A DNA stretch of 8,042 nucleotides. Source: an uncultured Anaerolineales bacterium (GTDB lineage: Bacteria; Chloroflexota; Anaerolineae; Anaerolineales; Villigracilaceae). The notes beneath the pieces are model-generated. The model saw only the letters and a list, made by a program, of their open reading frames with translations. It searched no databases and was not told the origin of the DNA. Each line of letters starts with the position of its first letter. The first letter of the stretch is position 1. Positions 1 through 5,626 of the stretch are shown here, one piece after another. A program made the position numbers and the translations under genes. The stretch is from contig CALFXA010000105.1 in NCBI GenBank assembly GCA_937928015.1, positions 1-8,042 on the forward strand, written 5' to 3'.

Positions 1-78
1 CGAGAATGGCGTATTTTAGGGACATAATTTATAGTATAAGTATTATAGTATTAGTGTAATATTGAGTCAAGGGGAAAA

Positions 79-109
79 GAAAGTCCGATGTAGATATCAT
101 CGGACTTTT
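79..109 (-). terminator. Hairpin terminator, possibly bidirectional
   Basis: A 10-bp perfect stem (81-90 with 98-107) is extended by one A-T and one G-T pair around a 7-nt loop (91-97). Read on the minus strand it lies about 50 nt beyond the stop codon of the 160-642 gene and is followed by a pyrimidine-rich run (TTTCTTTTCCCC). Read on the plus strand it is followed by CTTTTC, so it could also stop a transcript entering from the left of the window. Positions 1-78 upstream of it are AT-rich and show no gene. Confidence 0.65.
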
Positions 110-159
110 CAGGGTATTTAGGACCCTATATCGGTAGCTTGTCTCGGTCATTCATTCTT

Positions 160-642
160 TCATCTTTCTTGATCGTATTTCCAATCCTCAACTTGCCATA
201 GTCCATCTTGCTTTTTGAGTATTATTTCATCAACATTAAAATCATAATAAAAACGATTCTTTATGTAGCATTGCTCATAATAAGAGAATCGAGCACTTTC
301 TTCAGATGCTTGACATCCTGAAGTAGATATTTTTTCATCAATATCCCGACTGAGAGGACATTCAAGAGGTTCATGACTGTTCATCCATTCATCAATCTGC
401 TCCCAACGAGATGGCAAAGTTAATCTCTTCGCCAAACTCGAATTGTTTTGTCTCAATGCCTGTGCAAAATTCCTCGCCACATAACAGGGATCATGTCTAT
501 TAAAATAGGGTATCGAAATGAAAATTACTTTTAGTGTAAGGTAAATTACAGCTATTCCGCCCAAGATAACAAATATGACTTTGACTCTTGGTGCAAGTTG
601 ATTTAATTTTTGAGATAGGGGTGATTTAATCTTTTCCAACAC
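160..642 (-). CDS. Hypothetical membrane-anchored protein, 160 aa, one N-terminal transmembrane helix
   Basis: I do not recognise this protein. Residues 1-20 are basic and polar, residues about 21-44 form a strong hydrophobic helix, and the remaining ~115 residues are polar. By the positive-inside rule the C-terminal part should lie outside the cytoplasm. It contains four cysteines (C53, C95, C110, C125), enough for two disulfides. The pattern of an early helix (YVARNFAQAL), a mid-region WEQIDEW and a C-terminal DGLWQVEDW strand is loosely like small NTF2-like extracytoplasmic domains, but that is a guess. The start is GTG at 640-642, followed directly by TTG. GTG is favoured because a TTGATT-N17-TATAAT promoter puts the transcript start within about 3 nt of it; no good Shine-Dalgarno is present. 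The gene is much more AT-rich than its neighbours (positions 181-240: 20 of 60 G/C, against 38 of 60 at 1021-1080), which suggests a different origin. Confidence 0.72.
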   Translation of the reverse strand: MLEKIKSPLSQKLNQLAPRVKVIFVILGGIAVIYLTLKVIFISIPYFNRHDPCYVARNFAQALRQNNSSLAKRLTLPSRWEQIDEWMNSHEPLECPLSRDIDEKISTSGCQASEESARFSYYEQCYIKNRFYYDFNVDEIILKKQDGLWQVEDWKYDQER

Positions 643-651
643 TGTGGCCTA

Positions 652-680
652 ATTATAGAGATTCCCCGTCTAAAAATCAA
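652..680 (-). promoter_or_regulatory. Sigma70-type promoter of the 160-aa gene
   Basis: On the minus strand, TTGATT (675-680) and a consensus TATAAT (652-657) are separated by exactly 17 bp. The expected transcript start is about 645-643, only 0-3 nt before the GTG start codon at 642, so the mRNA would be almost leaderless. The promoter lies just past the tRNA-Thr terminator, so the gene is an independent unit. Confidence 0.6.
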
Positions 681-697
681 TAGGGTACAATTCCTCA

Positions 698-730
698 ACA
701 AAAAAGCAGTACTCCTGCGAGTACTGCTTT
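698..730 (-). terminator. Intrinsic terminator of the tRNA-Thr gene
   Basis: A perfect 12-bp stem (703-714 with 719-730) around a 4-nt loop begins 9 nt beyond the tRNA 3' end. On the minus strand the stem runs into six T residues (complement of A700-A705, three of them within the stem). This is a textbook Rho-independent terminator, and its position right after the tRNA shows that the tRNA is transcribed alone. Confidence 0.88.
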
Positions 731-738
731 GGTGCGAG

Positions 739-811
739 AGCCACCGGTGGGATACGAACCCACGACCTGACGATTACGAATCGTCTGCTCTGCCAGCTGA
801 GCTACGGTGGC
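739..811 (-). tRNA. tRNA-Thr, anticodon CGT (reads ACG)
   Basis: The reverse complement folds into a complete 73-nt cloverleaf. It has a perfect 7-bp acceptor stem (GCCACCG/CGGTGGC), D stem GCTC/GAGC with the G18-G19 pair in its loop, anticodon stem GACGA/TCGTC with loop TTCGTAA (anticodon CGT), a 5-nt variable region, and T stem GTGGG/CCCAC. The discriminator is U73 (A739 on the plus strand). CCA is not encoded, so it must be added enzymatically. The T loop reads TTCGTAT, so position 58, nearly always A, is U. A promoter (830-858) and a terminator (698-730) bracket the gene. Confidence 0.95.
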
Positions 812-829
812 AAATTTTCAGCGGGCGGG

Positions 830-858
830 ATTATACAGGAGAACGCGTAATCTCGCAA
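830..858 (-). promoter_or_regulatory. Promoter of tRNA-Thr
   Basis: On the minus strand, TTGCGA (853-858) and consensus TATAAT (830-835) have a 17-bp spacer. Transcription should start near 823, about 12 nt before the mature tRNA 5' end at 811, a normal length for a tRNA 5' leader. Confidence 0.7.
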
Positions 859-880
859 GTTTTTGACAGGTCATATCGTC

Positions 881-897
881 TATAACGCGGGAAGGAA
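881..897 (+). promoter_or_regulatory. Possible -10 element and ribosome-binding site of the GT4 gene
   Basis: TATAAC at 881-886 is a plausible -10 element, and AAGGAA at 892-897 lies 5 nt before the ATG at 903. A consensus TTGACA at 863-868 is only 12 bp from the TATAAC, too close to act with it as a normal sigma70 pair, so the -35 element is unclear. GGAAG (890-894) and CTTCC (898-902) form a short inverted repeat over the ribosome-binding site. Confidence 0.4.
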
Positions 898-902
898 CTT
901 CC

Positions 903-2141
903 ATGCTTCGTGTTGCCATGCTTTCTTATCACACCTGTCCGCTGGCCACCCTGGGCGGCAAGGACACGGGCGGGATGAACGTCTACGTGCGCGAGTTGAC
1001 CCGTCAACTGGGGCGGATGGGCATCCACGTGGATGTCTTCACGCGTTCGCAGGACGAGCACGTGCCGCACGTCGTCCATCAGTTGGGCTACGGCAACCGC
1101 GTGGTCCACGTGCCCGCGGGGCCTGAGAATCCGCTGCCGAAACGGGAACTGGCGGGCTACATCCCGCAGTTCGTGGAGGGCATCAAGCAGTTCGCCGCCG
1201 AGAAGGACATCCGCTACGACGTGATCCACAGCCACTACTGGATGTCTGGCCTGGCGGCCGAAGCCTTGTCCGACGCCTGGGGCGGGACACCCATCGTGCA
1301 CATGTTCCACACCTTGGGTGAGATGAAGAACCGCATCGCCCGCTCGGACGAGGAGCGCGAGGGTGGGTACCGCATCCAGGGCGAGAAGCAGGTGCTGGCG
1401 CGGGCCGACCGCATCATCGTCGCCACCCAGGCCGAGGAGACGCAATTGCGCTTCCTCTATCGAAACGGGAAAAACAACATCGCGATCATCCCGCCCGGGG
1501 TGGACGTGGGCCACTTCTATCCTATCGCGCCCGATGAGGCCAAACAGTTCATCGGCTTGAAGCCCGAGGATCGCATGGCCCTGTTCGTGGGGCGCATCGA
1601 ACCGCTCAAGGGTGTGGACACGTTGATCCGCGCCATGTCGTGCATCCGCTCGGTCGATGCGGCGCGGCCCGTGCACCTGGCCATCATCGGCGGCGAACCC
1701 GACGCCAGTCCGCGCGAGATGAGCGCCGAGATGGCCCGCCTGCAAAAACTGTGCGATGACCTGTGTATGGGCGGCATGGTGGTCTTCCTCGGCAAGCGCG
1801 GCCAGGATACGCTGCCGTATTATTACTCCGCGGCCGAGGTGCTGGTCATGCCGTCGTTGTACGAGTCCTTTGGGATGGTGGCGCTGGAGGCGATGGCCTG
1901 CGGCACGCCCGTGATCGCCTCGCAAGTGGGCGGATTGGCCTACCTGGTGCGGGATGGCGAGACGGGCTTCACCATCCCCGATAATGATCCCGACGCCCTG
2001 TGCGAGAAGTTGACCCTGCTGTTGGGGAATCCCGACCTGCGCTCGACGATGGGCCTGCGTGCCGTTACCCATGCCCAGGACTACGCCTGGGAGCGCATCG
2101 CCGCCCAGATCGTGAACGTGTATCAGGAACTGGTGAAATAA
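903..2141 (+). CDS. GT4-family retaining glycosyltransferase (MshA / sucrose-phosphate-synthase type)
   Basis: This 412-aa cytoplasmic enzyme should transfer a sugar from a nucleotide-sugar donor with retention of configuration. The N-terminal Rossmann domain starts at residue 1 (LRVAMLSYHTCPL) and carries the donor-loop motif GGKDTGGMNVYV (18-29). The HSHYWMSG motif (109-116) is shared by MshA and sucrose-phosphate synthases, with H133 and H136 after it. The C-terminal GT-B domain has FVGRIEPLKG (R231, K236, the usual phosphate-contacting pair) and the E-x7-E motif ESFGMVALE (E321, E329). Length is typical of the family and both domains are complete. Automated annotation would probably call it D-inositol-3-phosphate glycosyltransferase (MshA). 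The resemblance is real, but the acceptor cannot be read from the sequence, and sucrose- or glycolipid-forming enzymes share these motifs. ATG at 903 is supported by AAGGAA 5 nt upstream. It is a single-gene unit, divergent from tRNA-Thr and convergent with the MOSC gene. Confidence 0.9.
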   Translation: MLRVAMLSYHTCPLATLGGKDTGGMNVYVRELTRQLGRMGIHVDVFTRSQDEHVPHVVHQLGYGNRVVHVPAGPENPLPKRELAGYIPQFVEGIKQFAAEKDIRYDVIHSHYWMSGLAAEALSDAWGGTPIVHMFHTLGEMKNRIARSDEEREGGYRIQGEKQVLARADRIIVATQAEETQLRFLYRNGKNNIAIIPPGVDVGHFYPIAPDEAKQFIGLKPEDRMALFVGRIEPLKGVDTLIRAMSCIRSVDAARPVHLAIIGGEPDASPREMSAEMARLQKLCDDLCMGGMVVFLGKRGQDTLPYYYSAAEVLVMPSLYESFGMVALEAMACGTPVIASQVGGLAYLVRDGETGFTIPDNDPDALCEKLTLLLGNPDLRSTMGLRAVTHAQDYAWERIAAQIVNVYQELVK

Positions 2142-2145
2142 GGAG

Positions 2146-2181
2146 GTCGTTGCGAGGGGATGCCTTCATCCTCGCAACGAC
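2146..2181. repeat. Short palindromic repeat between convergent genes
   Basis: A perfect 12-bp inverted repeat (2146-2157 GTCGTTGCGAGG with 2170-2181) surrounds a 12-nt centre. It fills the 44-bp gap between the GT4 stop (2141) and the MOSC stop (2186). Its arms match the ends of the 79-bp repeat at 5627-5705: 10 of 11 positions on the left, and 10 of 12 on the right including the next base. I therefore read it as a short, core-deleted member of the same family. It may also act as a transcription barrier for both genes, but neither strand has a T-run after the stem, so a classical terminator is not shown. Confidence 0.75.
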
Positions 2182-2185
2182 ATGG

Positions 2186-2743
2186 CTATAGCTTTCGAAT
2201 TATGTCCCCCACGCGCACTGTCCCTGCGCGAATGATGCGCGCGTTGATCCCGCGCAGACGCAATTCTCTGCCCTCTGGCGAGTTGACGAACTTGAGCGCG
2301 TCCGCACCGAAGCGTTCGGCGAACTTGTTGCAGCCCGTATGCGGCGGGGCCGAAACCTCGACGACGGCCTCCCCGATTTGAATCTGCGCACCCACTGGCA
2401 GGTGCTCTACGCTCAGGTCGAAGTCCACGTACAGTTGATCGCCTGCCAGTGCCCAACGCTCCTGGCTTTGAGCCAGCAGGGCGATGACACGCGCATTCAT
2501 CAAAGTGATCTGCCTTTCTAGGCTGGCAGAACCATCGGGGGTGCGGTTTCTGCCGCGCGGCTGCCAGTTGTCGCCGACCAGGCCTTCGGTCAGGTCGAGT
2601 TGGGCCTCGGTCAGCACCTCGCGCTCGTCCACGTTCGGGCGGCGCACGATCCATTCCAACCTGCCCGTTTCCCTGGGGGATTGTCGGATGGGGGACAGCG
2701 CGGCTTGCATTTCTTCATACGATAAAAAGGCGGGAGCGGTCAT
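2186..2743 (-). CDS. MOSC-domain protein
   Basis: This 185-aa protein matches the MOSC domain (molybdenum cofactor sulfurase C-terminal type), which handles sulfur or the molybdenum cofactor through a conserved cysteine. Residues about 100-182 carry the domain's hallmarks: GDQLYVDFDLS (101-111), LPVGAQIQIG (115-124), the PHTGCNKFAERFG core with C138, the RLRGINARI strand (162-170) and the closing GTVRVGD (174-180). The first ~95 residues include VGDNWQPRGR (56-65), seen in stand-alone bacterial MOSC proteins. The substrate is unknown, and no molybdoenzyme gene is visible nearby. ATG at 2743 is preceded by AAAGGAA at a good distance. It is the last gene of the minus-strand cluster, 40 bp after the membrane-protein gene, and ends 4 bp from the palindrome at 2146-2181. 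Confidence 0.88.
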   Translation of the reverse strand: MTAPAFLSYEEMQAALSPIRQSPRETGRLEWIVRRPNVDEREVLTEAQLDLTEGLVGDNWQPRGRNRTPDGSASLERQITLMNARVIALLAQSQERWALAGDQLYVDFDLSVEHLPVGAQIQIGEAVVEVSAPPHTGCNKFAERFGADALKFVNSPEGRELRLRGINARIIRAGTVRVGDIIRKL

Positions 2744-2783
2744 GGGGTTTCCTTTCTAACATTAAAAGTGGACCAGTTTGTCT

Positions 2784-3143
2784 TTACTTCGTATCCGTGG
2801 ATTTTAATCCACCACGGCGCGGCAGTTCCACATATTGCAGGCCGCTTTTCATCAACATCACGCCGATTTTGGTGGTAATGCTTAACGCCCAGACGGGGAT
2901 GCCGAAGACCAGCAGCTCGCGTGGCAGGAGAAGAAAACTGTTCTGACTCAGTTCGGTCAGGACGATGCGCTGGGGGACGATGCCATCCAGCACGAGAAAA
3001 GCGCTGCCTTGCGTGAACAGTTGGAAAATTTCCACCACGGTCCAGATGACCACGACCGCGCCCAGGAAGGTCAACGCGACACCCACGATCTTCGACGCCG
3101 TCCAGCCCGAGCCTTCTTCATCGTACCCATTGTAGACTGACAT
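2784..3143 (-). CDS. Hypothetical small membrane protein, 119 aa, two predicted helices
   Basis: I do not recognise the family. The sequence shows a polar N-terminus with a run of acidic residues and glycine (YDEEGSGW, 7-14), a long hydrophobic helix at about residues 19-43, a ~30-residue segment rich in V/I/L, a second hydrophobic stretch at about 76-98, and a basic C-terminal tail (RRGGLKSTDTK). There are no cysteines or catalytic motifs. ATG at 3143 has a GGAG motif 5 nt upstream. The gene starts only 15 bp after the GNAT stop codon and is followed 40 bp later by the MOSC gene, so it should be co-transcribed with both. A role in anchoring a partner or in membrane homeostasis is possible but unsupported. 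Confidence 0.8.
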   Translation of the reverse strand: MSVYNGYDEEGSGWTASKIVGVALTFLGAVVVIWTVVEIFQLFTQGSAFLVLDGIVPQRIVLTELSQNSFLLLPRELLVFGIPVWALSITTKIGVMLMKSGLQYVELPRRGGLKSTDTK

Positions 3144-3158
3144 GCTTCTCCGTTTCTG

Positions 3159-3680
3159 TTATTTGCCGTCTGGTGTGAATAATTTCAGTTCGATGTCGTC
3201 CTCTGAGAGACGGACCATACGCGCAAACTTCAGGCCGAGCTTTTCCAGCACACGGATCGATCCACTGTTGGCGGGATCCACGATGCCGACGACGCGCGGG
3301 ATGCGTAGCTCGTTTCGGGCATACTCCATCACCGCCCGCGCGGCCTCGCTGGCGTAGCCTTTCGACCAGTAGCGCTCCAGAAAGGCGAAGCCGATGTCCA
3401 CATCCTCCAGCGTGTCGCGTCGGACCAGCCCACACATGCCGATGGGGGTATCATCCTCTTTTAGTGCGACTCGAAACATGGCGAAGCCATTCCGCTCGTA
3501 ACTGAAGATGACCCTTTCCTGAATGTAGCGGCGGGCCTCTTCGGTCGTCCGCACGTGGCGGTCGCCGATGAAGCGGATGAAGGCGGGTTCGTTCAGGATT
3601 TCGAGGACGAAGTCGACGTCGTCCAATGAGAATTTACGCAGGCAGAGGCGTTCTGTTTCAAAGAGGATGGATTCGGTCAT
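3159..3680 (-). CDS. GNAT-family N-acetyltransferase (RimJ/RimL-like)
   Basis: This 173-aa protein should transfer an acetyl group from acetyl-CoA to an amine. The N-terminal FETERLCLRKFSLDD (7-21) is the usual opening of the RimJ/RimL group (Acetyltransf_3 type). Residues 80-86 (IGMCGLV) and 92-101 (EDVDIGFAFL) are the central strands, and RYWSKGYASEA (103-113) is the pyrophosphate-binding loop (motif A). ANSGSIRVLEKLGL (137-150) is the typical N-x-x-S-x-x-x-L-x-K-x-G motif B. The length is normal. The ATG overlaps the alpha-galactosidase stop codon as ATGA (3677-3680), and AAAGGA just upstream lies inside the galactosidase coding sequence, so translation is probably coupled. The acceptor is unknown: ribosomal proteins, antibiotics and small amines are all used by relatives. 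Confidence 0.9.
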   Translation of the reverse strand: MTESILFETERLCLRKFSLDDVDFVLEILNEPAFIRFIGDRHVRTTEEARRYIQERVIFSYERNGFAMFRVALKEDDTPIGMCGLVRRDTLEDVDIGFAFLERYWSKGYASEAARAVMEYARNELRIPRVVGIVDPANSGSIRVLEKLGLKFARMVRLSEDDIELKLFTPDGK

Positions 3681-5275
3681 AGGTCCTTTTTCATCTTTTC
3701 CAGCGCACGTTGACTTAGTTTATTCAGAAGATTCAGCGCCCAGCCCTGACTCCCCAGCCAGCCTGTGAGCGCACCTTGCATAGACTCGAGTCCGCGCGGA
3801 GGCTCGGGCATGGATACGGCGGATGCGAAGTCCACGGCCCGCGGGCCGAGTTGGAACTGGGTCCGCCCGATCTGACGCGGCTTGGGTTGGTCTCCGAGAA
3901 AATCGCGCAGCGACTCGCGCTCTTCGCCCGTCAGCCATTGCGGCAGGTCGGAGGTGGCGCGGAAGTCGCAGACCAGCGCCAAATCTTGCAGCATCCACTT
4001 TTGCTCGGGATTCAGCGAGTTGCCGCGCGCGGCGAAATACGCCACATCAGGGTCGGTCTGCACCAACGGTTTCAGCCATAACCGATGCAGGCTGGTGCGG
4101 ATGGCATTCTTCGTTCCAGGCGTGGTTGGGTTGTACAGCAGGACGGCGTCGCGATGGCTTTCCCATTCACCCGCCACATCGGGGCCGACGCGCATCGCAT
4201 CGCACAGTCCCAACGAAGGCAGGATCGGCGCGCCGCAGGTCAGGAAGAAGGCGTCCGCGCCCATGGCCTCGCGCATGACCTTGATCCCGTTTCGATAGGC
4301 CGCTTCGCGCGGCGTATCCATGTGGCGCTTGCCAGGCAATCCGCCCGCGTAGAGGAAATCGAGCTTGAGATAATCGAAGCCCCAGGCGCGCACCTGTTTC
4401 ATCAGCGCCGCCAGCCAATCGAGCGCGGCGGGATGGGTGGTATCCAGCGCGAAGAGCGGTTCGCCCCAATTGAATCCTGCCGAGACGAAGCGGCCCTCGG
4501 CATCTTTCAGGAACCAATCGGGATGTTCACGAAACAACTTCGACGACTTCACCGCGATCAACGGCGCCAGCCACAACCCCGCCTGGCGCCCCGTGGACTT
4601 GATCCGCTCGGCCAGGGCCTTCATCCCCGCGGGAAACTTGGCATTCGCCTCCCAGTCGCCGACGGAGACCTGCCAGCCGTCGTCCACTTGCAGCACATCA
4701 AAGGGTAGGTCGCCCAAGCCGTCGAAGATGCGGCCCAGGGTCGGCTCATCGATAGCGGTGTACAGGCTGTACCACGAACACCAGATGCGCGGCGCAGGCT
4801 TCTTTTCCACGCGACCGAAGATGTCCCCCAGCAGGTCGGCATAGCGGGCGAAGAGCGCGGATTCCTCTCCGTAGGCGACCAGCCACTCGACCGACCCCGC
4901 TTCGCTCCAGCCCTCCAGCCTGGTCCCGTTCAAGCGGACGTGCGTCTCCAGCCTAAGCGCTCCCAACAGCAAAACCTTGCCATCCTCGAATTCGACCGCG
5001 CCGACCCACGAGCCGTGTGGCCCTTCGTCATGGACATAGACAGGGTCGGTCTGCATCGGCTGTAACAGACGCGGGCGTTGGGCGGGCAGGGGCGTGGGAT
5101 CCGTCCACGCGGCCAGGGACCAGGACTGCCAGCCGTGGCGCAGATAACGCCTGGGAGGCTGAGGCAGGCCCACAGTCACGTGTGCGCCGACGAGGCGAAT
5201 CTCATGGTCGGTTTGGCGGATTTCATCCGCCGAAAATGTCAAAATATCGTTCCCGATCTCGATGGTGGTTTCCAT
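3677..5275 (-). CDS. Alpha-galactosidase, glycoside hydrolase family 36 (Thermotoga GalA type)
   Basis: This 532-aa retaining glycosidase should hydrolyse terminal alpha-galactosides such as melibiose and raffinose-type sugars. It has no signal peptide, so it should act in the cytoplasm. An N-terminal beta domain (to about 155) includes HGWQSWS (48-54). The (beta/alpha)8 barrel follows with WCSWYS (165-170), the substrate-binding pair D198-D199 in QVDDGWQ, D306 in YLKLDF as nucleophile, and D366 in RVGPDV as acid/base. The 60-residue spacing of the catalytic pair equals that of D327 and D387 in Thermotoga maritima GalA (from memory). A C-terminal beta domain ends the protein. The open frame runs 91 codons further upstream (to 5548), but that part is the antisense of the ileS T-box and lacks family similarity. 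ATG at 5275 begins directly before the conserved domain and fits the promoter at 5282-5310. Related GH36 members include transferases, so substrate specificity is not certain. Confidence 0.92.
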   Translation of the reverse strand: METTIEIGNDILTFSADEIRQTDHEIRLVGAHVTVGLPQPPRRYLRHGWQSWSLAAWTDPTPLPAQRPRLLQPMQTDPVYVHDEGPHGSWVGAVEFEDGKVLLLGALRLETHVRLNGTRLEGWSEAGSVEWLVAYGEESALFARYADLLGDIFGRVEKKPAPRIWCSWYSLYTAIDEPTLGRIFDGLGDLPFDVLQVDDGWQVSVGDWEANAKFPAGMKALAERIKSTGRQAGLWLAPLIAVKSSKLFREHPDWFLKDAEGRFVSAGFNWGEPLFALDTTHPAALDWLAALMKQVRAWGFDYLKLDFLYAGGLPGKRHMDTPREAAYRNGIKVMREAMGADAFFLTCGAPILPSLGLCDAMRVGPDVAGEWESHRDAVLLYNPTTPGTKNAIRTSLHRLWLKPLVQTDPDVAYFAARGNSLNPEQKWMLQDLALVCDFRATSDLPQWLTGEERESLRDFLGDQPKPRQIGRTQFQLGPRAVDFASAVSMPEPPRGLESMQGALTGWLGSQGWALNLLNKLSQRALEKMKKDL

Positions 5276-5281
5276 GCGTCT

Positions 5282-5310
5282 ATTATCCACGCGCGAAACA
5301 TAATCCGCAA
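5282..5310 (-). promoter_or_regulatory. Promoter of the alpha-galactosidase operon, likely giving a leaderless mRNA
   Basis: On the minus strand, TTGCGG (5305-5310) and GATAAT (5282-5287, 5 of 6 consensus) are spaced by 17 bp. The -10 element ends 6 nt before the A of the ATG at 5275, so transcription should begin at or next to the start codon. The absence of a Shine-Dalgarno sequence before this ATG agrees with leaderless initiation. The -35 element is weak. Confidence 0.5.
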
Positions 5311-5313
5311 GCG

Positions 5314-5342
5314 TTGACCCAGCCTTTAATTTGTGGCATAAT
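5314..5342 (+). promoter_or_regulatory. Promoter of the T-box/ileS transcript
   Basis: TTGACC (5314-5319) and CATAAT (5337-5342) each match the sigma70 consensus at 5 of 6 positions and have a 17-bp spacer. The predicted start, about 5349, is just upstream of Stem I of the T-box. Only 3 bp separate its -35 element from that of the divergent alpha-galactosidase promoter, so the two probably compete for polymerase. Confidence 0.75.
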
Positions 5343-5348
5343 CGAAAA

Positions 5349-5614
5349 ACTAAATGCGTGGATGGGAACGAGTACGCCCGCCGAATTGTCAGCGAGCCTG
5401 GGCCGAGTGAAAGCCAGGTCATGGAAGCGGACCGAAAATCCTCCCGTAGCAGCGAACTGAAATCCCTTCCAGGGAGAGTAAGGGAGACGGAGTCAGGCTT
5501 CGTTATCAGCCCTGCGGATATGGTTGTATCCGACCAAGCGTCCTTCATTGGAAGGGAAGCAGAGTGGTACCGCGTGAGCCTGGCTCTCGTCTCTGATTTG
5601 AGGCGAGAGTTTTT
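5349..5614 (+). promoter_or_regulatory. T-box riboswitch (tRNA-Ile sensing, transcriptional) of ileS
   Basis: This leader binds uncharged tRNA-Ile and allows transcription of ileS when isoleucine charging is low. Stem I has the AGTA S-turn (5371-5374) opposite CGAAA followed by the specifier codon ATC (5438-5440, Ile). The distal arm carries a CCTGG/CCAGG stem (5397-5401 with 5414-5418). Further hairpins follow at 5515-5532 (cggata/tatccg) and 5541-5556 (Stem III). The T-box core, AGAGTGGTACCGCG (5561-5574), holds the 7-nt bulge TGGTACC (5565-5571), and TGGT pairs with a tRNA ending ACCA. The antiterminator forms from 5560-5564 with 5591-5595 and from 5572-5579 with 5583-5590 (one U-U mismatch). 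It cannot coexist with the terminator at 5584-5609. The specifier, the bulge and the gene downstream all agree on isoleucine. Confidence 0.94.
5584..5614 (+). terminator. Regulated intrinsic terminator of the T-box
   Basis: A 10-bp stem (5584-5593 with 5600-5609, one T-G pair) with a 6-nt loop is followed by TTTTTAATTTT from 5610. Bases 5584-5595 also serve as the 3' strand of the antiterminator, so binding of uncharged tRNA-Ile would disrupt this hairpin. Confidence 0.92.
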
Positions 5615-5626
5615 AATTTTATATCA

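Noticed and set aside
1..738. Integration (att) site formed from the tRNA-Thr 3' end
   Set aside because: I found no second copy of the tRNA 3' sequence and no integrase in the window.
863..868. Perfect TTGACA as the -35 element of the GT4 gene
   Set aside because: The only good -10 candidate (TATAAC, 881-886) is 12 bp away, too close for a normal sigma70 promoter, and nothing like a -10 lies 16-18 bp downstream.
831..2072. 413-codon open frame on the minus strand opposite the GT4 gene
   Set aside because: It is antisense to a gene with complete family motifs, is rich in His, Arg and Gly as GC-rich antisense frames are, shows no recognisable domain, and runs across the tRNA promoter.
2146..2181. 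Palindrome as a standard bidirectional Rho-independent terminator
   Set aside because: The stem is strong, but no T-run follows on either strand, and the arms match the other repeat. It is better called a repeat that may have a secondary role in stopping transcription.
5276..5548. Upstream extension of the alpha-galactosidase frame by 91 codons
   Set aside because: This stretch is the reverse of the ileS promoter and T-box leader, has no GH36 similarity, and lies upstream of the predicted operon promoter. ATG at 5275 fits the domain start.
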